Position numbers and translations under genes: made by a program. From positions 1,246,001 through 1,310,000 of the forward strand of contig CP053447.1 of assembly GCA_013285425.1 (NCBI GenBank): 64,000 nucleotides of DNA, written 5' to 3'. Positions 9,267-19,153 of the stretch are shown here, piece by piece. This stretch comes from Ignavibacteriota bacterium (GTDB lineage Bacteria > Bacteroidota > Ignavibacteria > Ignavibacteriales > Ignavibacteriaceae). Each line of letters opens with the position of its first letter. The first letter of the stretch is position 1. The notes beneath the pieces are model-generated. The model searched no databases, had not been told where the DNA came from, and saw only the letters and a list, made by a program, of their open reading frames with translations.

Positions 9267-10513
9267 TGAAAACTCTGTTATCAACCTCCGTATTTTTAAT
9301 TATTCTTTCTGAAATTCTTTTTGCTCAAAACTCTTCAGTTTATTCCAGATATGGAATAGGTGATATGGAATATAGTTACTCATCTAAACTTATTTCTACC
9401 GGAGATTTAGGTACTGCACTTCTGGATCAGGATCATTTATTAGTTACAAATCCTGCTGGATGGACCGCAATGTCTAAAACAAGAATAGAATTTGGTTTTG
9501 GTTACAAGGGTGTTTTAGTATCTGATGCAAATCGTTCAGTTTATAACAGTGAAACCGATTTTAAGGGATTTACTTTTGGTTTTCCTGTAAGTCGTGATTT
9601 AGGTATTGGAGTTGTGACAGGTCTTGTTCCATTCTCCAGAGTAAGTTATAAAGCTAAAGAAAATTATTCAGCACAAAGTGAAATTCCTGAATATTCTGTT
9701 GAGTATGAAGGTAGAGGCGGCATATCTAAATTATTTATCGGATCATCTGTTTACTTACCTTTAGGTTTTTCAGCTGGTGCATCATTGGATTATTACTTCG
9801 GCAATATTGACTATATTTCTAATATTAATTTTGTTCAAAGTGAAACTTTTATTAATACAAAGTACGAGAGTATGAGAAGATCAACAGGATTTGGAGGTTC
9901 ATTTGGAATTATTTCGCCAAATTTAGCAAATGATTTTTCAATTTCATTTTTGAATGATTTAAGACTTGGTTTTTCATATAATTTATCAGGAAATCTGGAT
10001 ACTGATACTCTTTTTACTTCAACATCGCTCTATTTGGTGGACACTATTTCCACAGGGCGAACAAAAATTAAGATTCCCCAAAGAATTAACACCGGCATAA
10101 GTTTTGTCTTTAATGAATTGTATTCTTTTAATTTGGATTATATGTATCAGCCGATGAGCGAATATACTTTCAATGAAAAAAAAGAAATTAGTTTAAGAGA
10201 TGTAAACAAATTCAGTTTAAGTTTCGAATATAAACCTAAGAAAAACTTTGGAATGAGTGAATGGGAACAAATTGTCTGGCGTTTAGGTTTAAGTTTGGAA
10301 CAAACACAATATATATTTAATGGTACAGGGATAGAGCAGTTTGCAGCATTTGCTGGTTTTTCTTATCCTTTAGGTGCAGAAAACTCAATTGATTTTGCCC
10401 TGCAATATTCAAAACGTGGGACTACTGAAAACGGCTTATTAAATGAAAATTCAATTAGAGTTTACCTTGGTTTAAGTCTTGGCGAACTCTGGTTTTTAAG
10501 ATATGATAAATAG
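9266..10513 (+). CDS. Predicted outer-membrane beta-barrel protein
   Basis: This 415-residue protein has a Sec signal peptide of about 20 residues ending in LFAQ. Alternating hydrophobic and aromatic beta strands follow through to a C-terminal stretch ending LWFLRYDK. The opening SVYSRYGIGD and the NPAGWTAM segment resemble outer-membrane proteins common in Bacteroidota that are related to the FadL/OmpP1 and PorV-like barrels. No substrate can be assigned. The start codon overlaps the stop of the lipoprotein upstream, and a TPR protein follows. The three probably form one envelope operon. The barrel with an upstream surface lipoprotein fits a secretion or surface-assembly role, but that is inference from context only. 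Confidence 0.72.
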   Translation: MKTLLSTSVFLIILSEILFAQNSSVYSRYGIGDMEYSYSSKLISTGDLGTALLDQDHLLVTNPAGWTAMSKTRIEFGFGYKGVLVSDANRSVYNSETDFKGFTFGFPVSRDLGIGVVTGLVPFSRVSYKAKENYSAQSEIPEYSVEYEGRGGISKLFIGSSVYLPLGFSAGASLDYYFGNIDYISNINFVQSETFINTKYESMRRSTGFGGSFGIISPNLANDFSISFLNDLRLGFSYNLSGNLDTDTLFTSTSLYLVDTISTGRTKIKIPQRINTGISFVFNELYSFNLDYMYQPMSEYTFNEKKEISLRDVNKFSLSFEYKPKKNFGMSEWEQIVWRLGLSLEQTQYIFNGTGIEQFAAFAGFSYPLGAENSIDFALQYSKRGTTENGLLNENSIRVYLGLSLGELWFLRYDK

Positions 10514-10541
10514 TTCACTAATAATCACAAAGGTGCATAAA

Positions 10542-11774
10542 GTGAAAACAATAATAAAAAATATAACTTTAACATTGATTTTAAGTACTGTTGCTGCATT
10601 TGGACAAACTGCTGATTCGATGAAAATTATTACCGATTACAGCTTAGGTACTGAGTATCATAAGAATAAAGATTTTGCAAGTGCAATGCCTTATTTCTGG
10701 TCAGTTGTTAAAGCAGACCCGGTAAAGTTCAGCAAGTGGATATATTATAAAATGGAAGAATCATTATGGGCAATACACGATTCTTCTACTACTTCACAAG
10801 AAATGGTTCAGGAAGTACAAGATACAATTTTATATTTTTATGATCTGGCGATTAAATACAGATCCGAGGATAAAGGATACTTCCAGGCTCGCAAGGCTTA
10901 TGTATCAGAGATATGGCTGCACTTACCAGCTTCTGTTACAATCCCTGATTATGAACTGGCAATTAAATGGCAGCCTGACTTATCTTCATTCTATTATAAC
11001 AGATTAGGTCAGCTTTATATAAATAATGATGACGGTACCAATGATTATAAACAAAAAGCAATTGATATCTACACTTTGCTTTCTGAAAGAGAACCTAATA
11101 ATCCGGTTTGGGGTAGTATTGTTACAGAACTGTTTGGAAGCATTGATGAGATATTAGCTTTTCAAAAGGATGCATGGCAAAAAGATCCGGAGAATATAAA
11201 GAAAGCTAAATCTTTAGCCGCTACTGCAATTCAAGCAAGTGAATGGAATGAAGCCATTGCACCTCTGGAATTTTTGTTAACTAAAGAACCAGATAATGTG
11301 GGATACTTAACTCAACTTGGTAATGCTTATACTAAATTAGATAATACCAAAAAATCTGAAGAAGTCTTTTCCAAGTTAATTAAACTTGAACCGGAAAATA
11401 AGGATCATTATTTCTATTATGGTAAAGCTTTAATGGATGCCGGGAAGTATTCTCAGGCAAGAACTCAATTTATAAAAGCAAGTGAGCTTGGTAATGGCTG
11501 GGCTTTACCTGTCTTTTATGAAGGATTTTTATATGAGCAATCTGCAAACAATTGTTCAGATTTTGATAGAAAACTTGTTTATTTGCTTGCTCAGCAGACA
11601 TACAGAAAAGCTTTATCTATGGATCCTAATCTTAATGAAGCTAAAGATAGGATTAATGCTTTATCTGGTGTTGTACCAACTAAAGAAGATCTATTCTTTA
11701 GAAATATTAAATCAGGTACTTCTATACCAATAACCTGTGTAGGCTGGATTGGCAGAAGTGTTACTGTACAATAG
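10542..11774 (+). CDS. Secreted or periplasmic tetratricopeptide-repeat protein
   Basis: The frame is open from an ATG at 10503, but I prefer GTG 10542. It is preceded by AAAGG at 10529-10533 and opens directly into a signal peptide (VKTIIKNITLTLILSTVAA, cleavage near FGQT). The ATG would add 13 residues that break that signal and overlap the barrel gene. The 410-residue product is helical, with TPR units recognisable from about residue 155 on, including the WNEAIAPLEFLLTKEPDNVGYL and LGNAYTKLDNTKKSEEVFSKL helices. TPRs mediate protein contacts, so a scaffold role for the neighbouring barrel and lipoprotein is plausible. No enzymatic motif is present. A strong terminator follows. Confidence 0.78.
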   Translation: MKTIIKNITLTLILSTVAAFGQTADSMKIITDYSLGTEYHKNKDFASAMPYFWSVVKADPVKFSKWIYYKMEESLWAIHDSSTTSQEMVQEVQDTILYFYDLAIKYRSEDKGYFQARKAYVSEIWLHLPASVTIPDYELAIKWQPDLSSFYYNRLGQLYINNDDGTNDYKQKAIDIYTLLSEREPNNPVWGSIVTELFGSIDEILAFQKDAWQKDPENIKKAKSLAATAIQASEWNEAIAPLEFLLTKEPDNVGYLTQLGNAYTKLDNTKKSEEVFSKLIKLEPENKDHYFYYGKALMDAGKYSQARTQFIKASELGNGWALPVFYEGFLYEQSANNCSDFDRKLVYLLAQQTYRKALSMDPNLNEAKDRINALSGVVPTKEDLFFRNIKSGTSIPITCVGWIGRSVTVQ

Positions 11775-11796
11775 CTCACTTTTAAAATTTTTCGTT

Positions 11797-11837
11797 AAAA
11801 AGGTTTCTTGAGATTTCAGGAAACCTTTTCTAATTTT
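11797..11837 (+). terminator. Intrinsic terminator after the envelope trio
   Basis: AAAAGGTTTC at 11798-11807 pairs perfectly with GAAACCTTTT at 11820-11829. Four more pairs (one of them G-U) continue inward to a four-base loop, giving about 14 pairs. A T-rich tail (CTAATTTT) follows. It ends transcription of the TPR gene before glyA. Confidence 0.85.
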
Positions 11838-11869
11838 ACTGCATTCATTCATCAAATTAAGCGGTTAAT

Positions 11870-13165
11870 ATGGAATCATATCTAAAAAAAGATTCAGAAA
11901 TTTTTAATGTTCTGCAATTAGAAATTGAAAGACAAAAGAATAAACTTGAACTGATTGCTTCAGAAAATTATGTTAGCCCCGCAGTCTTAGAAGCTTCGGG
12001 TACTGTGCTTATGAATAAATATGCTGAAGGTTATCCGGGTAAAAGGTATTATGGAGGTTGTGAGTTTGTTGATCAGGCAGAAGATATAGCTCGAGACAGA
12101 TTAAAAAAACTATTTAATGCTGAGTATGTTAATGTTCAGCCTCATAGCGGTTCTCAGGCAAATATGGCTGTCCTTATGACTTTTCTTAAACCCGGTGATA
12201 AATTTCTTGGACTAAGTTTAGCACATGGAGGGCACTTAACGCATGGCTCACCTGTTAATTTTTCCGGTAAGTTATATCAAGCAGTTGGGTATGAATTAAA
12301 TGAACAAACAGGTTTACTTGATTATGATAAAATCTCTGATATGGCTAAAAAAGAAAAACCTAAACTAATTATAACAGGTGCAAGCGCATATTCAAGAGAT
12401 TGGGATTATAAAAAGTTCAGAGAGATTGCTGATTCAGTCGGAGCATTATTGATGTGCGATATGGCTCATCCTGCTGGTCTGATTGCTAAGGGACTGCTTA
12501 ATAATCCATTGGAATATTGTGACGCAGTTACTTCTACAACTCATAAAACTTTAAGAGGACCAAGAGGCGGCATTATTCTAATTGGAAAAGATAAAGAAAA
12601 TCCTTGGGGATTGACTACACCAAAAGGTGATAGAGTCAAAATGATGTCTGAGTTAATTGATAGTATGGTTATGCCGGGTATTCAGGGTGGACCATTAATG
12701 CATATTATTATGGCAAAAGGAGTTTCTTTTGGTGAAGCACTTTCTGATTCATTCAAAGAATATGTTTTACAGGTAAGAAAAAATGCTCAGTTATTAGCTG
12801 CAAAACTAATTGAATATAATTTTAATGTTGTCTCCGGTGGAACTGATAATCACCTTATGTTGATTGATTTATCAAATAAAAATATAACCGGTAAACAAGC
12901 TGAAATAGCGCTTGAAGAAGCAGGAATTACAGTTAATAAAAACATGGTTCCTTTTGATAAAAGAAGTCCATTTGTTACCAGTGGAATTAGGATTGGAACT
13001 TCTGCACTTACTTCCCGCGGGATGAAAGAAAAAGAAATGGAAACAATCGCTGAAATAATTAATAAAGCAATCAATAATTTTGAAAACAAAAAAATACTTA
13101 GCGATTTACAGCAGGAAGTTAAAAAACTTACAGCACCATTCCCATTATTTGCAGATATGAAGTAA
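11870..13165 (+). CDS. glyA: Serine hydroxymethyltransferase GlyA
   Basis: GlyA is a cytoplasmic PLP enzyme that converts serine and tetrahydrofolate to glycine and methylene-tetrahydrofolate, the main source of one-carbon units. The 431-residue protein has the N-terminal [12 protein letters not shown] and [15 protein letters not shown] signatures and [22 protein letters not shown] provides the cofactor-binding Asp and His. [13 protein letters not shown] holds the PLP lysine K226. The C-terminal [10 protein letters not shown] arginine region is intact. Length and order are normal for bacterial GlyA. It lies directly downstream of a terminator, so it should have its own promoter, which I could not match to the TTG/TAnnTTTG consensus. 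tatC follows 12 bases later. Confidence 0.97.
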   Translation: MESYLKKDSEIFNVLQLEIERQKNKLELIASENYVSPAVLEASGTVLMNKYAEGYPGKRYYGGCEFVDQAEDIARDRLKKLFNAEYVNVQPHSGSQANMAVLMTFLKPGDKFLGLSLAHGGHLTHGSPVNFSGKLYQAVGYELNEQTGLLDYDKISDMAKKEKPKLIITGASAYSRDWDYKKFREIADSVGALLMCDMAHPAGLIAKGLLNNPLEYCDAVTSTTHKTLRGPRGGIILIGKDKENPWGLTTPKGDRVKMMSELIDSMVMPGIQGGPLMHIIMAKGVSFGEALSDSFKEYVLQVRKNAQLLAAKLIEYNFNVVSGGTDNHLMLIDLSNKNITGKQAEIALEEAGITVNKNMVPFDKRSPFVTSGIRIGTSALTSRGMKEKEMETIAEIINKAINNFENKKILSDLQQEVKKLTAPFPLFADMK

Positions 13166-13177
13166 CAATCAATTACC

Positions 13178-13939
13178 GTGGCTGAAGAAATAATAAAAGC
13201 AGATATCAAACAGGAGGGTACTGATTCCGAAAGAGAAATGACATTTCTTGAACATCTTGAGGAACTTAGGTGGAGAATAATTTATTCGCTTATCGGTGTT
13301 GTTGTCGGAACAATTGTTGCCTGGATATTTATTGATTTTCTTGTTGATGTAGTTTTATTAAAGCCTGCTAAAGATTCAAATGCTTCACTACAGAATCTGA
13401 AGCCATTTGGTCAATTGTTTTTGTATGTACAGATTGCAATAATGGTTGGGATAATTCTTAGTATCCCAAATCTGTTTTATCAACTTTGGCAGTTTATCGC
13501 TCCAGCTCTAAGAAAACAAGAACGACGATATATATTTTGGATAGTGGTATTTTCTTCAATTTGTTTTTTAGCAGGAATAGCATTTGCGTATTTTGTAATG
13601 CTTCCATTATCTCTTAAGTTTGCAGCACAATTTGGATCTGAATCAATCAAGAATGAGTTTGCAGTAGATGAGTATATGTCAATTATAATAAGTGTTATGC
13701 TTGCTGCTGGATTAGTTTTTGAGTTACCGATGATTTCATTTTTCTTATCTAAACTTGGAATACTTAAACCGAGTTTTATGAGAAAATACAGAAGGCATGC
13801 ATTTGTTTTTATTCTGGTTGCTGCTGCTTTCTTAACTCCCGGCACCGATCCAGTATCACAAATAGTACTAGCAGTTCCATTAGTGCTGTTATACGAAGTA
13901 AGTATTTTGATTTCGAAATTATCACAAAAAAAATCTTAA
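13178..13939 (+). CDS. tatC: Twin-arginine translocase subunit TatC
   Basis: TatC is the six-helix membrane receptor of the Tat pathway and binds the twin-arginine signal of folded exported proteins. The 253-residue protein has the cytoplasmic signature MTFLEHLEELRWRI before the first helix, the conserved FxxPxL-like loop around ILSIPNLFYQLWQFIAPAL, a FVMLPLSLKFAA helix region, the FELPMISFFLSK segment and a final AAFLTPGTDPVSQ motif. All are diagnostic. The start is GTG, 12 bases after glyA. The polyprenyl synthase begins two bases after its stop. No tatA or tatB is nearby. Its presence supports a possible Tat leader on the superoxide dismutase at 29 kb. Confidence 0.94.
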   Translation: MAEEIIKADIKQEGTDSEREMTFLEHLEELRWRIIYSLIGVVVGTIVAWIFIDFLVDVVLLKPAKDSNASLQNLKPFGQLFLYVQIAIMVGIILSIPNLFYQLWQFIAPALRKQERRYIFWIVVFSSICFLAGIAFAYFVMLPLSLKFAAQFGSESIKNEFAVDEYMSIIISVMLAAGLVFELPMISFFLSKLGILKPSFMRKYRRHAFVFILVAAAFLTPGTDPVSQIVLAVPLVLLYEVSILISKLSQKKS

Positions 13940-13941
13940 TA

Positions 13942-14916
13942 ATGTCTTCTCTTTCTAAAATAAGCCGTCCAATAAAAAATGAGTTAGAACAATTTGAGGA
14001 TATCTTTAAATCCGCTATGCGTTCTGACGTTGGAATTGTTGATCTGGTTGCAAGATATATTATCAGACAGAAAGGGAAGAAGATACGCCCAATACTTGTT
14101 CTTCTTTCTGCTAAAATATCAGGCGGAATAACTGAAAGAACTTTTCGCGGTGCAAACCTTGTTGAATTACTTCATACTGCTACACTTATTCACGATGATG
14201 TTGTAGATAATGCTGATAAAAGGCGCGGGATATGGTCTATCAACGCAATATTTAAAAATAAAGTTGCGGTGTTAATGGGTGATTATTTACTTTCCCGCGG
14301 TTTGATGATATCAGTTGAAGGTAAGGATTATGATTTTCTTAAAGTTATAACAGAAGCAGTAAAGAGAATGTCTGAAGGTGAACTGCTTCAAATTCAGAAA
14401 ACAAGAAAACTGGATATTGATGAAGAAACTTATTTTAAAGTTATTTCTGATAAAACTGCATCTTTACTGGAAACTTGCTGCCTGATTGGCGCTATGAGTA
14501 CGACAGATGATTCAAAATGTATTGAAGCAATGAGACAGTTTGGCCATTCATTGGGCATGGCTTTTCAAATCAGAGATGACATACTGGATTATGAAGGAAC
14601 AACAAATTTAATCGGAAAACCCGTCGGCGGTGATATCAAGGAAAAGAAAATTACTCTACCGCTGATTTACGCTCTGAACAAAGTATCTAAAAGTGAAGCT
14701 GCAAGAATAAAAAGTGTCCTTAAGAATGGTAATGACAAAACAAAAGTAAAAGAGATTATTGGTTTTGTAAAAGCTAACAATGGTATTGATTATGCTCTGG
14801 AAGTTTCACGGAGTTATTCAATACAGGCTAAGGATGCTCTTAATATCTTTCCTGAATCTGAGATGAAATCATCTTTGATAAATTTAATTGATTTTGTTAC
14901 TCAAAGAGAAAATTAG
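13942..14916 (+). CDS. Polyprenyl diphosphate synthase (trans-type, IspB-like)
   Basis: This 324-residue all-helical prenyltransferase condenses isopentenyl diphosphate onto an allylic diphosphate. It probably makes the long side chain of menaquinone or another quinone used by the complex I encoded downstream. The first Asp-rich motif LIHDDVVDNADKRRG and the second IRDDILDYEG are both intact. The GKKIRPILVLL substrate-binding block is near the start and the GGDIKEKKITLPLIYAL region follows the second motif. Product length cannot be told with certainty from sequence; the small residues before the first motif (LLHTATL) fit medium or long chain products. It lies two bases after tatC in an apparent operon and is convergent with the UspA gene. 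Confidence 0.9.
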   Translation: MSSLSKISRPIKNELEQFEDIFKSAMRSDVGIVDLVARYIIRQKGKKIRPILVLLSAKISGGITERTFRGANLVELLHTATLIHDDVVDNADKRRGIWSINAIFKNKVAVLMGDYLLSRGLMISVEGKDYDFLKVITEAVKRMSEGELLQIQKTRKLDIDEETYFKVISDKTASLLETCCLIGAMSTTDDSKCIEAMRQFGHSLGMAFQIRDDILDYEGTTNLIGKPVGGDIKEKKITLPLIYALNKVSKSEAARIKSVLKNGNDKTKVKEIIGFVKANNGIDYALEVSRSYSIQAKDALNIFPESEMKSSLINLIDFVTQREN

Positions 14917-15016
14917 TCAGAAAAATTATCTGCCGGAATTATTTTTATTAAAAGATAAACTTTCTACCCATATCAGATTTGATATTTTTATTGACATTAT
15001 GTATTCAGAAAGTTTA

Positions 15017-15496
15017 CTACGCTTTATTATTTTCTTCTTTATGATTATATCCTTTAATTGGTTCACGCAAAGTTAGAACCGGACAAGGAGCTTTTCTTAC
15101 AACCTTTTCGGCTGTACTTCCGAATATAATATGTTCAACACCTGTATGACCATGAGTTGCAATTATAATCAGGTCAATGTCTTCTTCTTTAGCTGTCTCA
15201 ATAATTTCAAGAAATGGTTTGCCGGTTTTAATTATTGTTTTTACGGAAGAATTTATTTCTTTCTTTGCAAGTTTATCAAGTTCTTCCTTTGCACGTGCAT
15301 CCCATTCAGTGCTGAATGAAGGCATAGCAATCTGACCCATACTAAAATCCAATGGATAGATAACAGGCTCAACAACATATATCAGAATAATTTCTGCATT
15401 AAAAAGTTTTGAAATATTAACTGCGTATTTTAATGCACTTTTGGAATAATCAGAAAAGTCGATAGGTACAAGAACTTTTTTAATTGTTGCTTCCAT
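15017..15496 (-). CDS. Universal stress protein, UspA family
   Basis: This cytoplasmic protein of about 159 residues has a Rossmann-like UspA fold. It opens with a KKVLVPIDFSDYSKSALKYA strand-helix. The ATP-binding motif G-2X-G-9X-G-S/T is present in GHTGVEHIIFGSTAEKVVRKAPCPVL, so it is of the nucleotide-binding type. The frame also has an ATG at 15502. The second ATG at 15496 is preferred because AAAGGA lies seven bases before it but only two bases before the first. Its 5' end overlaps the 3' end of the cyclic-nucleotide-binding gene, so translation is probably coupled. A stress-responsive signalling role is inferred from family and neighbour; the ligand is unknown. Confidence 0.88.
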   Translation of the reverse strand: MEATIKKVLVPIDFSDYSKSALKYAVNISKLFNAEIILIYVVEPVIYPLDFSMGQIAMPSFSTEWDARAKEELDKLAKKEINSSVKTIIKTGKPFLEIIETAKEEDIDLIIIATHGHTGVEHIIFGSTAEKVVRKAPCPVLTLREPIKGYNHKEENNKA

Positions 15497-16037
15497 CTTC
15501 ATTTCCTTTCTCTTTTGGTATATTATATTGCAGATTAAAAAAATCTTCGTTAACTGTTCTTAATCTTAACGCAAGAATATTTGAAATACCTGTTAGTATT
15601 TTAATCCCTTTCTTCGGATACTTCTCAATAAACTCATCAAGATCAGGTTTGAATATCACGGATATTTTACAAGCTGTTTTAGCAACAGCCGATGCAGATC
15701 TTTTCTCACCATCAACCAGTGCAAGTTCTCCAAAAAAATCACCTCGCGAAAAAACAGCAAGTATATTTTCTACACCAAAATCATTTTTCCTTTTGATTTC
15801 AACTTCACCTTCACGAATAAGATAAAGACCAATTCCGGGATCATTCTGAATAAAAATAAACTCACCGGCAACATAAGTACGGCTATGGATAATGCTTATC
15901 AATGAAGTGAGATCTCTCTTATTGAGTTCTTTGAAAATTGGAATAGACTTAAGTGAATTTTTTAAATCAGTTTCTTCAGTAGATGAATTAAAAAAATTTA
16001 CCCAAAAACTACTGTGAACAACTTTTTCTTTTTCCAT
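15480..16037 (-). CDS. Cyclic-nucleotide-binding domain protein
   Basis: This 185-residue protein contains one cNMP-binding beta-barrel (about residues 35-150) with the phosphate-binding cassette seen as FSRGDFFGELALVDGEKRSASAVA. The conserved Arg and Glu positions are present. No C-terminal helix-turn-helix follows, so unlike Crp/Fnr it should not bind DNA itself. An accessory sensor role, perhaps acting with the overlapping UspA protein, is likely. The domain could equally sense c-di-GMP or another ligand, which sequence does not settle. It is nine bases downstream of the HisA-like gene; the three minus-strand genes form one apparent operon. Confidence 0.83.
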   Translation of the reverse strand: MEKEKVVHSSFWVNFFNSSTEETDLKNSLKSIPIFKELNKRDLTSLISIIHSRTYVAGEFIFIQNDPGIGLYLIREGEVEIKRKNDFGVENILAVFSRGDFFGELALVDGEKRSASAVAKTACKISVIFKPDLDEFIEKYPKKGIKILTGISNILALRLRTVNEDFFNLQYNIPKEKGNEDGSNN

Positions 16038-16046
16038 ATAAAACCC

Positions 16047-16811
16047 TTAATTAAATAATCCGGATTCAGCTAAACGCCACAATTTCTGGCAGGGGAATCT
16101 GTTTTCGTAAAATGCTCTTCCAATTATTACAGAATCTACTCCAATTGGTAATAATTCTTGAAGATCAAATAGCTCATCTTTATTACGAACTCCGCCTGAG
16201 TGAGTTACTTTTACTTTGCATTTTTCAGCAATAGATTTTGATAAGTCAATATTTGGTCCTTGCATAACACCGTTTCGATTGACATCTGTAACAATAACGC
16301 GGTCAATTCCTATTTGCACCATTTCATTTACAAAGTCAAAATAGTTTAAATCTGATTGTTTTTGTCTGCCGCGGGTAACCAACTTACTATTAAGAATATC
16401 TATTGAGAGCACTATTTTTGTCGGTCCGAACTTTTCAAATAATTTTATAAACTCAGAACGGTTTTCCAATGCCATTGTGTTGATTGCAATACGGTAAACT
16501 CCAAGTTCAAAGATTGCTTCTGCTTCATCAATACTCCGTACACCACCAGCAAATTCAATTGGTATTATAACTGAGTTGCATATTTCTTTAATTATATCCC
16601 AATTTTTATTGGAGTGATCAAATGCCCCATCAAAATCAACTATATGAAGCATCTTGGCATTTTCTGCACGCCAAAGCATTGCCATCTCAACGGGATCATT
16701 GTCATAATCCCGGCAGTCAAGTTCAGGAATCCCTTTAACAATTCTTACAGTTTTTCTGTTCTGAATATCGATTGATGGGATAACTAATAGTTGTTTTTTA
16801 ATAGAAGTCAT
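16047..16811 (-). CDS. HisA-like phosphoribosyl isomerase (TIM barrel)
   Basis: This 254-residue TIM barrel is most similar to HisA, which isomerises ProFAR to PRFAR in histidine synthesis. Both HisA catalytic aspartates have counterparts: one in PSIDIQNRKTVRI at the first strand, the other in VLSIDILNSKLVTRG in mid-barrel. The phosphate-binding loops are FAGGVRSIDEA and THSGGVRNKDE with a final SVIIGRAFYEN. The usual GGGIR form is altered to AGGVR and SGGVR. It stands alone beside stress genes, and no other his gene lies in the window. It may be the organism's HisA or a paralogue with another substrate. I am sure of the fold and family, less of the substrate. Confidence 0.78.
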   Translation of the reverse strand: MTSIKKQLLVIPSIDIQNRKTVRIVKGIPELDCRDYDNDPVEMAMLWRAENAKMLHIVDFDGAFDHSNKNWDIIKEICNSVIIPIEFAGGVRSIDEAEAIFELGVYRIAINTMALENRSEFIKLFEKFGPTKIVLSIDILNSKLVTRGRQKQSDLNYFDFVNEMVQIGIDRVIVTDVNRNGVMQGPNIDLSKSIAEKCKVKVTHSGGVRNKDELFDLQELLPIGVDSVIIGRAFYENRFPCQKLWRLAESGLFN

Positions 16812-17009
16812 AATTAAATAAATACAGTTATTTATTTGAGATAAAAAATAGCTAAATCAACTGACAAAGTAAAAGATGATTACAATTGCTTTTACTGTTT
16901 GATTCATAAAACCAACATTCTCCAAAATGAGCAAGGGAAAGCGTAAAATATTTTAATTATCAGCAGTTTTGGACTGCTATGATATATTTATTCTTATGAG
17001 TTAAAATAG

Positions 17010-17040
17010 TTGTAAAAAAAGGGCATAAAACTTAACTTTG
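17010..17040 (+). promoter_or_regulatory. Bacteroidota-type promoter of atpDC
   Basis: TTG at 17010-17012 and TAACTTTG at 17033-17040 are separated by 20 bases, an exact match to TTG-N19-21-TAnnTTTG. The atpD start is 30 bases downstream. Confidence 0.78.
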
Positions 17041-17067
17041 CTACTTAAATTATAACTAATAAGGTAA

Positions 17068-18482
<1,415 letters not shown>

Positions 18483-18483
<1 letters not shown>

Positions 18484-18896
18484 TGTCCGGATTGAATTTA
18501 GAAATAATTACCCCATCAAAATCTGCATTTAACGGCAAGATAAAAGCTATCACTGTTCCGGGTTCAAAAGGTAGATTTCAGGTGCTCATAAATCACGCAC
18601 CGATAATCAGTACTTTTGAAATTGGAATGATTAAAGTTGATCTTCCAGATGAAAAACCAAATTATTATGCTACTGCCGGTGGTACTATTGAAGTTCTTGA
18701 TAATAAAGTGCTTGTTTTAGCCGACTCGATAGAAGAAGTGTCTGAAATAGATGAAGAAAGAGCATTGAAAGCAAAACAAAGAGCAGAAGAAAGATTATCC
18801 GCAAAAAACAGCAAGATAAATATTGCAAGAGCAGAGGCAGCACTGGCAAGAGCTAATAATAGAATTCAGATTAAGGAAAAGTATAAGCAGAGTTAA
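18483..18896 (+). CDS. atpC: F-type ATP synthase subunit epsilon AtpC
   Basis: AtpC is the epsilon subunit in the central stalk of F1 and couples rotation to catalysis. It can also inhibit ATP hydrolysis. The 137-residue protein has the N-terminal beta-sandwich with LEIITPSKSAFNGKI, the VPGSKGRFQVLINHAPIIS loop and a GGTIEVLDNKVLVLADS strand pair. A C-terminal helical hairpin rich in Ala, Arg and Glu (about residues 85-135) carries the inhibitory function in other species. The start ATG overlaps the atpD stop by one base, indicating translational coupling. No further ATP synthase gene follows. Confidence 0.93.
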
Positions 18897-18997
18897 AACA
18901 TTTGTAGTCTTAATAATGGCTGTTATTGAGCTTTCATTTCTGCTATACATATTAGTTATCTTTGATTGGATTTGCACTGATGAATTTCGTTTATGAC

Positions 18998-19016
18998 TTT
19001 ACTTTATAAAAGTAAA
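18998..19016 (+). terminator. Weak hairpin in the atpC-hsdR gap, possible terminator
   Basis: TTTACTTT at 18998-19005 pairs with AAAGTAAA at 19009-19016 across a three-base loop, and a TTATCTTTT tail follows. The stem is all A-T except one pair, so it is weak. The rest of the 257-base gap is AT-rich and I see no other element in it. Confidence 0.3.
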
Positions 19017-19153
19017 TTATCTTTTCCATTAAAAATTTTATTTTCCTATTTTTATTCAGGTCTTTTTACCAATACTCATAAAAATTCAATATTTTCATTT
19101 TATTTTAAGTTATATTTTGAAAGTAATGTAGAATAATTTTAGTTGGTAGCATA

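Noticed and set aside
11482..11779. Two overlapping small frames at the end of the TPR gene
   Set aside because: Both are contained in the TPR gene in other frames, with no family resemblance.
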